The notes under the pieces: model-generated
Database searches by the model: none
Seen by the model: the letters and a program-made list of their open reading frames with translations, nothing else
Told to the model about the DNA's origin: nothing
Translations under genes and position numbers: made by a program
From: DATILL01 sp035476575
Lineage (GTDB): Bacteria > Actinomycetota > Actinomycetes > Mycobacteriales > JACQDL01
Assembly (NCBI GenBank): GCA_035476575.1
Contig: DATILL010000154.1
Coordinates: 1 to 7,573 of the forward strand
Reading direction: 5' to 3'
Length of the DNA stretch: 7,573 nucleotides
Shown here: in pieces, positions 1 to 6,759 of the stretch
Numbering within the stretch: position 1 is the first letter of the stretch
How the letters are laid out: each line of letters opens with the position of its first letter

Positions 1-1199
1 CACCAGACGGCCGCACCCTGCTCGCCACCGCCAGCACCGACCAGACGGTACGGCTGTGGGACCCGACCACCGGCACCACCCACCACACCCTCACCGGCCA
101 CACCCGCCCGGTCACCGCCATCTGCCCGGTACCGACACCAGACGGCCGCACCCTGCTCGCCACCGCCAGCACCGACGGGACAGTACGGCTGTGGGACCCG
201 ACCACAGACAGCAGCCACCACACCCTCACCGGCCACACCCTCCGGGTCACCGCGGCCTGCCCGGTACGGACACCAGACGGCCGCACCCTGCTCGCCACCG
301 CCAGCACCGACCAGACGGTACGGCTGTGGGACCCGACCACCGGCACCACCCACCACACCCTCACCGGCCACACCCGCCCGGTCACCGCCATCTGCCCGGT
401 ACTGACATCAGACGGCCGCACCCTCCTCGCCAGCGCCAGCGCCGACCAGACGGTACGGCTGTGGGACCCGACCACCGGCACGACCGCACCCGTGACCACC
501 GGACTCCTTCGGGTGCTCGGCTGGCGTAGACGACGTCCACACGTCCACACGACCGGCGTGATGTGCGCCGTACCGACAGCCGAGGGTCGCACCTTGCTCG
601 CCACCGCCAGCGACGACTGGACGGTACGGCTGTGGGACCCGACCACCGACACCACCCACCGCATCCTCACCGGCCACACCGGCTGGGTCACCGCGATGTG
701 CCCAGTATCGAGCGCCGACGGCCGCACCCTGCTCGCCACCGCCAGCGACGACCGGACGGTACGGCTGTGGGACCCGACCACCGACACCACCCACCACACC
801 CTCACCCACCACACCCTCACCGGCCACACCCGCCAGGTCACCGCGATGTACGCGGTGCCTACACCAGACGGTCGCACCTTGCTCGCCACCGCCAGCACCG
901 ACGGGACGGTACGGCTGTGGGACCCGACCACCAGGACCACCCATCACACCCTCACCGGCCACACCGACCGGGTCACTGCGGTGTGCCCGGTATCGAGCGC
1001 CGACGGCCGCACCCTGCTCGCCACCGCCAGCGACGACCGGACGGTACGGCTGTGGGACCCGACCACCGGCGTCGGCGATCTCGTCGTCCCGGTGCACCAC
1101 GCCGCGCTCGCCGTGACCTTCGTGGCCGGCCAGGTGATCGTCGGCCTCGACAACGGGCTGCTGGCCCTCCACGTCGCGGCGACCGAACCGGCCGGCTAG
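1..1199 (+). CDS. WD40-repeat beta-propeller protein, C-terminal part (5' end outside window)
   Basis: The reading frame starting at base 3 is open from the window edge to TAG at 1197-1199, giving 398 visible residues. A GTG at 492 is internal, not the start, because the same repeats continue upstream of it. Eight copies of a unit with core DGRTLLATAS.D.TVRLWDPTT are visible, starting at bases 3, 138, 273, 408, 579, 714, 864 and 999. Most have a GH dipeptide in an LTGHT segment and all have LWD, the two WD40 hallmarks. After the last repeat comes a divergent closing segment (VVPVHHAALAVTF, then GQVIVGLDNGLLALHV), probably the final strands. Such propellers bind proteins or ligands. In actinobacteria they often form the C-terminal sensor of larger proteins with STAND NTPase, caspase-like or kinase domains (family knowledge); the N-terminal domain here is not visible. 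The gene converges on the methyltransferase gene and their stops overlap. Confidence 0.92.
   Translation, partial: PDGRTLLATASTDQTVRLWDPTTGTTHHTLTGHTRPVTAICPVPTPDGRTLLATASTDGTVRLWDPTTDSSHHTLTGHTLRVTAACPVRTPDGRTLLATASTDQTVRLWDPTTGTTHHTLTGHTRPVTAICPVLTSDGRTLLASASADQTVRLWDPTTGTTAPVTTGLLRVLGWRRRRPHVHTTGVMCAVPTAEGRTLLATASDDWTVRLWDPTTDTTHRILTGHTGWVTAMCPVSSADGRTLLATASDDRTVRLWDPTTDTTHHTLTHHTLTGHTRQVTAMYAVPTPDGRTLLATASTDGTVRLWDPTTRTTHHTLTGHTDRVTAVCPVSSADGRTLLATASDDRTVRLWDPTTGVGDLVVPVHHAALAVTFVAGQVIVGLDNGLLALHVAATEPAG
3..1071 (+). repeat. Tandem 135-bp coding repeats (WD40 blades), eight copies
   Basis: Copies begin at 3, 138, 273, 408, 579, 714, 864 and 999. The period is exactly 135 bp (45 codons), except for 171 bp between copies 4 and 5 and 150 bp between copies 6 and 7. 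Copies 1 (3-137) and 3 (273-407) differ at one base. Copies 6 and 8 share an identical 70-base stretch (from 714 and from 999). Copies 1-4 use STD/SAD before the TVRLWD segment and mostly PDG or SDG at the repeat start; copies 5, 6 and 8 use SDD, and 6 and 8 use SADG. This suggests two subfamilies. Identity extends to silent positions, so recent duplication or gene conversion is likelier than protein-level selection alone. Confidence 0.93.
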
Positions 1200-2263
1200 G
1201 TCGTCGCGGCGCGAACCTGCTCCGCGACCTGCCGGGCGAGCAGCGGCGGCACGGCGTTGCCGAGCTGGGCCTGGATGCTGGCCCGGGTGCCGAGGAGGTC
1301 GAAGTCGTCCGGGACGGTGAACAGCCGCTTGACCTCGCCCACCCGCAGCCGCCGGTTCGCCCAGTGGAACGGCCCGACGTTCGGCCCCGGCTGGGCCTGG
1401 ATGGTGGGCGACGGCCGGTCGGGGTCCAGCTTGAGCAGGAACGACCAGTACCGGCTGCGCCAGCCGAACCGCGGCTCGGGGTGCCCGCGCCGGGCGGTGT
1501 AGTGGAGATAGTTGTCGCCCGGCGGGATGTCCGGGAGCAGGCCGGCGTACTGCCCGCGCAGCACCTCCTCCGGCTCGGGCTCGCACTCCAGCCCGGCGAG
1601 CGCCTGGCGAACGGTGACGTGCGGCGTGCCGCCCGCCCGCGTCCCCGACGCCCGCCGCTCCCAGGGGCCGGTGTGGCTGGGCTCCGGCAGCTCGGGGACC
1701 CAGCACCCCCTCGGCACCCCGACGACGAACAGCCGCGGCCGTGCCTGCGGGACGCCGTAGTCGGCCGCGTTGAGGACGCCCGTCCGGAAGGCGTAGCCCG
1801 CCGCCTCGATCTCTCGCAGCAGCCGCTCGTACGCCGGCCGGCTGGCCGTGTTGTTGTACGTCAGCGCGTAGACGTTCTCCAGGACGAAGGCCCGGGGCCG
1901 AGCCTCCGCGAGCACCCGCGTGTACGCCTGCAGCAGGCTGGCCCCGGGGTCGAGCCCGGCCCGCTTCCACTCCAGCCAGAACCCGGACTTGGAGAACGGC
2001 GTGCACGGCGGGCCGCCGACCAGCAGGTCCGGGCGCTGCCGCCCGGTCAGGCCCGCCCGCCGCAGGATCTCCCGCGTGGGCACCTCGAGGATGTCCTGCC
2101 GGAGGACCGGCGAGGCCAGGTGGTGGAAGTTCTTCTCCATGGTCAGCGCGGCGTCGGGGTCGTGCTCCACCGCGACCGCCACCCGGTACCCCGCGGCCTC
2201 GACACCGAGATCAAGCCCCCCGGCCCCCGAGAACAGCGAGATCGCCACCGGCCCGTCTGTCAT
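1196..2263 (-). CDS. C5-cytosine-specific DNA methyltransferase
   Basis: This is a 355-residue enzyme that transfers a methyl group from S-adenosylmethionine to carbon 5 of cytosine in a specific DNA sequence. The motifs appear in canonical order. Motif I is SLFSGAGGLDLG at residues 9-20. Motif IV is GGPPCTPFS, with the catalytic Cys at residue 87. Motif VI is ENV at 129-131 and motif VIII is QARPR at 173-177. Motif IX includes RPSPTI, and motif X is GNAVPP at 335-340. The target-recognition region between VIII and IX gives no readable specificity. Length is normal for a stand-alone family member. The ATG start at 2263 lies just before motif I; no clear Shine-Dalgarno is seen. The gene lies 63 bp downstream of vsr on the same strand, a classic pairing. 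No restriction endonuclease is visible beside it, so it may be an orphan methyltransferase or its partner may lie outside the window. Confidence 0.96.
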   Translation of the reverse strand: MTDGPVAISLFSGAGGLDLGVEAAGYRVAVAVEHDPDAALTMEKNFHHLASPVLRQDILEVPTREILRRAGLTGRQRPDLLVGGPPCTPFSKSGFWLEWKRAGLDPGASLLQAYTRVLAEARPRAFVLENVYALTYNNTASRPAYERLLREIEAAGYAFRTGVLNAADYGVPQARPRLFVVGVPRGCWVPELPEPSHTGPWERRASGTRAGGTPHVTVRQALAGLECEPEPEEVLRGQYAGLLPDIPPGDNYLHYTARRGHPEPRFGWRSRYWSFLLKLDPDRPSPTIQAQPGPNVGPFHWANRRLRVGEVKRLFTVPDDFDLLGTRASIQAQLGNAVPPLLARQVAEQVRAATT

Positions 2264-2326
2264 GCGCGTCAGGATGCCATGGGTCTCTGACCGGATCCGA
2301 CGACCGGCGCACCCGGCGCTCCCACG

Positions 2327-2776
2327 CTAGGTGCCGCGGGCGGTCAGCACGCGCGCCGCGGCGGCCCGCGGGTCGGCGTGCACCTCACACTCCCAGAGGC
2401 GGACGACGGTCCAGCCGAGCTGCGTCGCCGTGGCCGTCGCCTCCGCGTCGCGCTGCCGGTTGCGTTCCATCTTCGCCTCCCACAGGCCGGCGTTCGGGCC
2501 GGTGAACGGCGTCCTGCGGCCGTGCTCGGGGCAGGAGTGCCACCAGCAGCCGTCGACGAAGACCGCCAGCCTGCGGCCCGGGAGCACGAGGTCCGGCGTA
2601 CACCGGTGGGCCAGCGTGCGCTGCAGCCGGTAGCGGGCGCCGGCAGCGTGCAGCGCGCGGCGGAGCAGCAGCTCGGGCAGCGTGCCGACCTTACGGCGGC
2701 CGGCCAGGTGGCGGCCCGCGTCGGTCGACGTCCAGTACTCGCTCGGCACCCGCTCATGATGCCGTGCGGGCGGCAC
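2327..2776 (-). CDS. vsr: Very short patch repair (Vsr) mismatch endonuclease
   Basis: Vsr nicks DNA beside T:G mismatches produced when 5-methylcytosine deaminates, which starts repair back to C:G. The 149-residue product has the family blocks. PELLLRRALHAAG (34-46) contains the conserved Glu35. TPDLVLPGR (60-68) holds Asp62, aligned with the catalytic Asp51 of E. coli Vsr. FVDGCWWHSCPEH (73-85) carries the His and Cys residues typical of the metal/zinc region. W..K...N..RD (99-110) and GW followed by WECE (121-131) complete the set. The start is uncertain: GTG at 2776 is the longest choice, but GTG at 2749 (VPSEYW) would still keep the whole conserved domain, and neither has a strong ribosome-binding site. 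The gene precedes the cytosine methyltransferase on the same strand. The two probably form an operon in which Vsr limits the mutational cost of methylation. Confidence 0.95.
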   Translation of the reverse strand: MPPARHHERVPSEYWTSTDAGRHLAGRRKVGTLPELLLRRALHAAGARYRLQRTLAHRCTPDLVLPGRRLAVFVDGCWWHSCPEHGRRTPFTGPNAGLWEAKMERNRQRDAEATATATQLGWTVVRLWECEVHADPRAAAARVLTARGT

Positions 2777-2824
2777 TTGTCAGTGGTATTTCGCCATTTC
2801 CGCGCCCGATTTGTTCGACTTCTC

Positions 2825-2838
2825 CGCGACAAGTCGCG
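2825..2838 (-). terminator. Possible hairpin at the end of the ABC operon
   Basis: A perfect 6-bp inverted repeat (CGCGAC, two bases, GTCGCG) lies 5 bases beyond the ATPase stop codon. CTT and AAG flanks could lengthen the stem with a bulge. No U-tract follows on the minus strand and the loop is very small, so this is only a weak candidate terminator between the guanidine operon and vsr. Confidence 0.25.
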
Positions 2839-2843
2839 AAAGA

Positions 2844-3638
2844 CTATCCGACGCGCTGGCCGGCGCGGACCAGGTCCTCCACCTGGCTGCGCAGCGCGCG
2901 GAACTCCGCGGTCCGCTTGGTCTCCAGCCCGCGCTCGGCCGGCAGCCCGACCGTGATCTCGGCGGCCACCCGGCCCGGGTCGTTGGCCAGCACCACCACC
3001 CGCTGCCCCAGGAACACCGCCTCCTCCACATCGTGCGTCACCATGAGCACCGTCGTACCGGTGTCCTGCCACACCTGCCGCAGGAAGACCTGCATGTCCT
3101 CCTTGGTCTGGACGTCGAGCGCCCCGAACGGCTCGTCGAGCAGCACCACCTCCGGCTCGCAGGCCAGCGCCCGGGCGATCGCCACCCGCTGGCGCTGCCC
3201 CCCGGAGAGCTGCCGCGGCAGGGACCGGCGCTGGTCGGTCAGCCCGACCTCCTCCAGGTACCACGCGACCCGCCGGGCCCGCTCGGCCCGTGGCAGCGGC
3301 AGCAGCTCCAGACCGAAGCCGACGTTGCGCTCCACCGTCCGCCACGGGTAGAGCGCCCCGGTCTGGCAGACCAGCCCGCGCTCCGGCCCCGGCCTGGTGA
3401 CCGGCGCGCCGTCCAGCAGGATCTCGCCAGCGGTCGGCCGGATCAGCCCGGCGACCAGCGACAGCAGCGTCGACTTGCCCGACCCGCTGGCACCGACCAG
3501 GCAGGCGAACTCCCCCGGCGCGACCACCAGGTCGATCCGGTCCAGCGCCCGCCGGGTCGCCCGGCCGGACCGGCGCCGGGTCGGGAAGTCCTTGACCACC
3601 CCGCGCAGCTCCAACCCGCCGCCGGTCACGCCGCCCAC
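2844..3638 (-). CDS. ABC transporter ATP-binding protein (SsuB/TauB-like), probable guanidine importer ATPase
   Basis: This is the cytoplasmic ATPase that powers an importer of the nitrate/sulfonate/taurine type. Its 264 residues show a full nucleotide-binding domain: Walker A GASGSGKST (49-57), a Q-loop around Gln92 with the family pattern ALYPWRTV, signature LSGGQRQR (144-151), Walker B VVLLDEP (164-170) with D-loop GALD, and switch His202 in THD. It is the last gene of the operon, after the permease. GTG at 3638 overlaps the permease end by 13 bp. An alternative GTG at 3629 (residue 4) would give a 4-base GTGA overlap with the permease stop, a common coupling arrangement and perhaps the real start. 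Substrate is not readable from an ATPase; guanidine is inferred from the riboswitch and hydrolase upstream in the operon. Confidence 0.93.
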   Translation of the reverse strand: MGGVTGGGLELRGVVKDFPTRRRSGRATRRALDRIDLVVAPGEFACLVGASGSGKSTLLSLVAGLIRPTAGEILLDGAPVTRPGPERGLVCQTGALYPWRTVERNVGFGLELLPLPRAERARRVAWYLEEVGLTDQRRSLPRQLSGGQRQRVAIARALACEPEVVLLDEPFGALDVQTKEDMQVFLRQVWQDTGTTVLMVTHDVEEAVFLGQRVVVLANDPGRVAAEITVGLPAERGLETKRTAEFRALRSQVEDLVRAGQRVG

Positions 3639-4549
3639 CGCCCCACCGAGTCACGCAGCAGCCTCAGCCCCACATCGAGGGCCAGCCCGATCAACCCGAT
3701 CACCACCAGCACCGCGAAGATCCGGTCGGTCTGCAGGAACCGCTGCGCGCGGGCGATCCGGTACCCGAGCCCGGACGTCGCCGCGATCAGCTCGGCGACC
3801 ACCACGAAGTTCCACGCCGCGGCGGCGTTCACCCGCATCGCGTCGATGATCCCCGGCAGCGAGTGCGGCACGATGACCTTGCGCAGCAGCTCCCACTGCG
3901 TCGCGCCGAGGGTGCTCGAGACGTCCAGCAGGTCACGCGGCACCAGCCGGACGACGTCCGCCGTCATCAGCGTGTTGAAGAAGACCACGCCGATGACCAG
4001 CAGCGCGATCTTGGACGGCTCGCCCAGGCCGAGCCACATGATCAGCAGCGGGATGAACGCGCTGGCCGGCAGGTACCGCAGCAGCCCGATTACCGGCTCG
4101 AACGCCGCCCGCCCCACCCCCAGCGACCCCATCGCGATGCCCAGCGGCACCGAGATCGCCACCGCCAGCCCGAACCCGAACGCGACCCGCCGTACGCTGG
4201 CCGCCGTGTCGGTGAGCAGGTCGCCGGACCGGACCATCTCCATGCCCGCCGACCACACCGCGGCCGGCGACGGCAGGAACGTCGGGTCGACCCAGCCGCT
4301 GGCCGCCAGCGCGAACCACGCCGCCAGCGGGCTGAGCACCGACAGCGCCCGCACCGTCCAGCGCAGGCCGGGCGGTAGCTCTTGGCCGATCGCGAACACC
4401 CGCGGGGCCCGGGCGCGCTTCGGCACCCGCCGCCGGGGCAGCTCCGGCCAGCCAGCCCGGCCGGACCGCTCCACGCCGCCCGCCCCAGCAACCCCAGCCG
4501 CGGTCGCTGCCGTCGGTCCGGTCACCGATGCCGCAGAGCCCACCGTCAC
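3626..4549 (-). CDS. ABC transporter permease (SsuC/TauC-like), probable guanidine importer membrane subunit
   Basis: This is an inner-membrane permease of the binding-protein-dependent family. From GTG 4549 it has 307 residues. About 60 residues of Ala/Gly- then Arg/Pro-rich N-terminal tail precede the first membrane segment (near RALSVLSPLAAWFAL), longer than in typical SsuC proteins. The family pattern FLPSP follows. Several hydrophobic segments follow (for example FGLAVAISVPLGIAMG and IALLVIGVVFFNTL). The cytoplasmic EAA loop, which contacts the ATPase, is at about 206-234 (DLLDVSSTLGATQWELLRK, then IVPHSLPGI). I chose GTG 4549 over GTG 4558 because an almost ideal Shine-Dalgarno sits 5 nt upstream of 4549, whereas the 4558 codon lies inside that Shine-Dalgarno. 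The binding-protein stop overlaps the same signal, so translation is probably coupled. Confidence 0.92.
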   Translation of the reverse strand: MTVGSAASVTGPTAATAAGVAGAGGVERSGRAGWPELPRRRVPKRARAPRVFAIGQELPPGLRWTVRALSVLSPLAAWFALAASGWVDPTFLPSPAAVWSAGMEMVRSGDLLTDTAASVRRVAFGFGLAVAISVPLGIAMGSLGVGRAAFEPVIGLLRYLPASAFIPLLIMWLGLGEPSKIALLVIGVVFFNTLMTADVVRLVPRDLLDVSSTLGATQWELLRKVIVPHSLPGIIDAMRVNAAAAWNFVVVAELIAATSGLGYRIARAQRFLQTDRIFAVLVVIGLIGLALDVGLRLLRDSVGRWAA

Positions 4550-4554
4550 GTCCC

Positions 4555-4563
4555 TCACCTCCT
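4555..4563 (-). promoter_or_regulatory. Strong Shine-Dalgarno of the permease gene, overlapping the previous stop codon
   Basis: The minus strand reads TGAGGAGGTGAGGGACGTG. AGGAGGTGA is a near-perfect complement of the 16S rRNA tail and ends 5 nt before GTG 4549. Its first base is the last base of the binding-protein stop codon. This decides the permease start and indicates translational coupling. Confidence 0.8.
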
Positions 4564-5576
4564 CACGGCTTCACCGCCTGCACGAACCGCGGCTCGAACA
4601 GGCTGGTCAGGTCTGGCCGGGTGTCGATCAGCTTGGTCTGCACCAGGAAGTCCGAGATCTTCCGGGCCTGGTAGTCCAGGTGCGCGTCGGTGCTGCCCGG
4701 CGTGAACGCGTCCAGGTTCTGGGCCAGGGTGAAAATTGTCGTCCCCTTGTCGTACGTCGCGTAGTCGGCGGCACTCACGCCGGCCCGCCTGGCCATGATC
4801 GTGACCGCCGCGGCCGGGTTGGCGGTGATCCAGGCGAGGGTGTCGAACCACGTCCGGACCAGTGCCTGCACCCCCGTGGGGTTGTCGGTCAGCAACGCCC
4901 GGGAGACCACCAGGTGGTCCGGGATCGCGCCCGGGAAGTCCCGCGACGTCGCGACCGCCCGGCTGCCCGGCCGGCCCAGCGCCGTCGTGGTGAACGGCGC
5001 GAACACCCCGACGGCGTCGACCTTCCCGGCCACGAACGCCGCCGCGGCCGCGTCGGTGGGCAGCGGCCGAAACGTGATGTCGGCCTCGGACAGCCCGGCC
5101 TTGGCCAGCGCGAGCAGCAGCAGGTAGTGGTCGACCGTGCCCTGTTCGGCGGCCACCGTCCTGCCCTTGAGGTCGGCCACGCTGGCGATGCCGGGCCGGG
5201 CGATGATCTGGTCATTGCCGGTGGAGTTGTCGTTGACCAGCACGATGCTCTCCTTGGCACCGCCCGCGACCGAGGCCAGCGTGTCGTTGAGCGTCTGGCT
5301 GTTCGCGTCGATGCTGCCGGTGGCCAGCGCGTTCAGGCTGTCGGTGTAGCTGTCGAAGTACTTCAGCTCCACCTGGACGCCGTTTTTGCCGAACAGCCCC
5401 TGGTCGGCGGCGACCTGCCAGGGGAACCAGCCGGGCCAGGCGGAGAAGCCCAGCACGATCGTGCCGCCGGGCTGGCCGGCGGTGCTGGTCGGCTTGGCGG
5501 AGCAGCCGCCGGCCAGCGCGGTGGCGATGCCGAGTACGGCGACCAGCGCCACGGCGGCGAGGGTGCGTCGGGGCAC
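4563..5576 (-). CDS. ABC transporter substrate-binding lipoprotein (SsuA/NitT-TauT type), probable guanidine-binding protein
   Basis: This is an extracytoplasmic solute-binding protein of 337 residues. It starts with an Arg-containing, Ala/Val-rich signal peptide (PRRTLAAVALVAVLG) and a lipobox ending LAGGC. Cys25 would be the lipid-anchored residue after cleavage. The mature part opens with the family pattern IVLGFSAWPGWFPW followed by VAADQGLF, as in aliphatic sulfonate, nitrate and taurine binding proteins, with DLKGRTVAAEQGT further on. The frame is open back to 5693, but those 39 residues are His/Arg/Pro-rich, lie before the signal peptide and overlap the hydrolase gene. GTG 5576 has AAAGGG 9 nt upstream and starts 5 nt after the hydrolase stop. 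Ligand identity is inferred from context: the gene sits between a riboswitch-controlled guanidine hydrolase gene and the transporter core. I see no residue that proves guanidine binding. Confidence 0.92.
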   Translation of the reverse strand: MPRRTLAAVALVAVLGIATALAGGCSAKPTSTAGQPGGTIVLGFSAWPGWFPWQVAADQGLFGKNGVQVELKYFDSYTDSLNALATGSIDANSQTLNDTLASVAGGAKESIVLVNDNSTGNDQIIARPGIASVADLKGRTVAAEQGTVDHYLLLLALAKAGLSEADITFRPLPTDAAAAAFVAGKVDAVGVFAPFTTTALGRPGSRAVATSRDFPGAIPDHLVVSRALLTDNPTGVQALVRTWFDTLAWITANPAAAVTIMARRAGVSAADYATYDKGTTIFTLAQNLDAFTPGSTDAHLDYQARKISDFLVQTKLIDTRPDLTSLFEPRFVQAVKP

Positions 5577-5581
5577 GGGAG

Positions 5582-6736
5582 TCAGCCCTTTCTGGGTAGG
5601 TGGCCCGCACGGACAAGGCAGCCGAGGGTGTCGCAGATGACGCGGGTGGCGATCAGGGAGGTGATGTCGGCGTTGTCGTACGGCGGCGAGCACTCCACCA
5701 CCTCGATGCCGGCCAGCGGGTGCGCGGCCACGAGCTGGATGAACCTGAGCACCTCGCGGGGCAGGAAGCCGCCGGGCTCCGGCCAGCCGGTGCCGGGCAC
5801 GAACGCAGCGTCCAGGCAGTCGACGTCGAAGGACAGCCAGACCGCCTCGGCGCCGTCCCAGGCGACCTCCAGCGCCCGCTCGGCGGCGGCCTCGATGCCC
5901 ATCTCGACGCAGTCGGTGACGGTCATGATCGTGGTGCCGCGCTCACGGCCGACCTTGACGCCGGGCCGGGGGGCCTGCCAGCCGCCGATGCCGATCTGCA
6001 CCAGGTTCGTCGGGGGTACGTTCGGGATGTCGGTGGCGTGGAACCATGGCGTGGTGTGCATCCGCTCGTCGAGGTCGGTCTCCTGGGTGTCGACGTGCCG
6101 GTCGAAGTGGATGATGCCGAGGTTGCCGGCGAGGTTCTCGGCCACGCCGCGCACGGTCGGGTAGCCGATTGAGTGGTCGCCGCCGAGCACCACCGGGAAG
6201 GCCCCGGAGGCGTAGACGTGGCTGGTCGCCCTGGTGATCTGGTCGAAGGTCTTCTCGATGTTGGCCGGGATGGTGAACACGTCGCCCAGGTCGGCGATGG
6301 TGACCGACTCACGCAGGTCGACGCCGAGCTCGAAGCTGTACGGCCCGTAGAGGGCGGAGATCCGGCGGATGCCCTGCGGGCCGAAGCGGGTGCCCGGCCG
6401 GTACGTCGTACCGCCGTCGAACGGGGCGCCGAACACGGCCACGTCGTACTCGCCGCAGCGGCGCACGTCCTCGACGTACGGCGCCTTGAGGAAGGTGTTG
6501 ATGCCGGCGAAGTGCGGCAGCTCGCCGCGGGAGAACGTCGGGATCCGCCGGTCGACAATCGAGTCGGCGCCGGGCAGGCCGAGCTCCAGCCCGCGTTCGA
6601 TCTCGCGCTCCCAGGCCGCCGTAGGCAGCCGGGCCTCGGCCTCGACGGCGCGGCGGGCCTCGGGGCCGTAACGCTGGTGAAGGCCATGGCGCTGGTCGGG
6701 GTCCTGCTGGGGGTCATAGGGCTGGTGCAGCTCCAT
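5582..6736 (-). CDS. gdmH: Ureohydrolase-family guanidine hydrolase (GdmH-like)
   Basis: The predicted reaction is hydrolysis of guanidine to urea and ammonia in the cytoplasm. The 384-residue product has the arginase/agmatinase fold motifs: GGDHS (185-189, metal ligand His188), FDRHVDTQETD (211-221, ligands Asp212, His214, Asp216), SFDVDCLD (302-309, ligands Asp304 and Asp306), PGTGWPEPGG (314-323) and active-site Glu348 in VVECSPP. It departs from ordinary agmatinases: DRHVD instead of DAHxD, an Ala after the DxDxxD block where Pro is usual, and GTGW rather than GTGT. It also has a long N-terminal region of about 95 residues before the core. These features fit, as I recall the family, the nickel-dependent guanidine hydrolase of Synechocystis (Sll1077). 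The guanidine-I riboswitch directly upstream supports this over agmatinase. ATG 6736 has GGAG 6 nt upstream; the frame is open to 6973 only because it reads back through the riboswitch. First gene of the operon. Confidence 0.85.
   Translation of the reverse strand: MELHQPYDPQQDPDQRHGLHQRYGPEARRAVEAEARLPTAAWEREIERGLELGLPGADSIVDRRIPTFSRGELPHFAGINTFLKAPYVEDVRRCGEYDVAVFGAPFDGGTTYRPGTRFGPQGIRRISALYGPYSFELGVDLRESVTIADLGDVFTIPANIEKTFDQITRATSHVYASGAFPVVLGGDHSIGYPTVRGVAENLAGNLGIIHFDRHVDTQETDLDERMHTTPWFHATDIPNVPPTNLVQIGIGGWQAPRPGVKVGRERGTTIMTVTDCVEMGIEAAAERALEVAWDGAEAVWLSFDVDCLDAAFVPGTGWPEPGGFLPREVLRFIQLVAAHPLAGIEVVECSPPYDNADITSLIATRVICDTLGCLVRAGHLPRKG
5586..5591 (-). promoter_or_regulatory. Ribosome-binding site deciding the binding-protein start
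   Basis: AAAGGG on the minus strand lies 9 nt before GTG 5576, within the last codons of the hydrolase gene. It supports GTG 5576 over the longer upstream reading frame and places the signal peptide at the true N-terminus. Confidence 0.6.
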
Positions 6737-6741
6737 GCATT

Positions 6742-6750
6742 GCTCCACGG
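6742..6750 (-). promoter_or_regulatory. Ribosome-binding site of gdmH, complementary to the riboswitch aptamer
   Basis: RNA bases 6750-6742 read CCGUGGAGC and contain GGAG, 6 nt before ATG 6736. They can pair with aptamer bases 6819-6811 (GUUCCACGG) over 9 positions, including one G-U pair. The aptamer strand includes the conserved CACGG block. Ligand binding would therefore compete with Shine-Dalgarno sequestration, giving a translational on-switch. The complementarity is seen directly; the mechanism is inferred. Confidence 0.55.
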
Positions 6751-6759
6751 TGCGGACGG

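Noticed and set aside
56..529. His/Pro-rich repetitive open frame on the plus strand inside the WD40 array
   Set aside because: The repeat length is a multiple of three, so alternative frames also stay open and look repetitive. The WD40 frame has the real motifs.
1..1071. CRISPR array as an explanation of the regular repeats
   Set aside because: The repeats are 135 bp, contiguous, in frame and coding, without short repeats alternating with unique spacers.
408..2006. 532-codon minus-strand open frame across the WD40 array and methyltransferase
   Set aside because: It is the complement of the repeats followed by an out-of-frame reading of the methyltransferase gene. The repetitive product reflects the DNA repeat, not a protein family.
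5577..5693. N-terminal extension of the substrate-binding protein
   Set aside because: It would place a His/Arg/Pro-rich stretch before the signal peptide and overlap the hydrolase gene. GTG 5576 has a ribosome-binding site and leads directly into the signal peptide.
2811..6164. 1117-codon open frame on the plus strand
   Set aside because: It lies antisense to the ATPase, permease, binding protein and hydrolase, all with clear family motifs. Its product is Arg/Pro/Gly-rich without recognisable domains, as expected for a GC-rich shadow frame.
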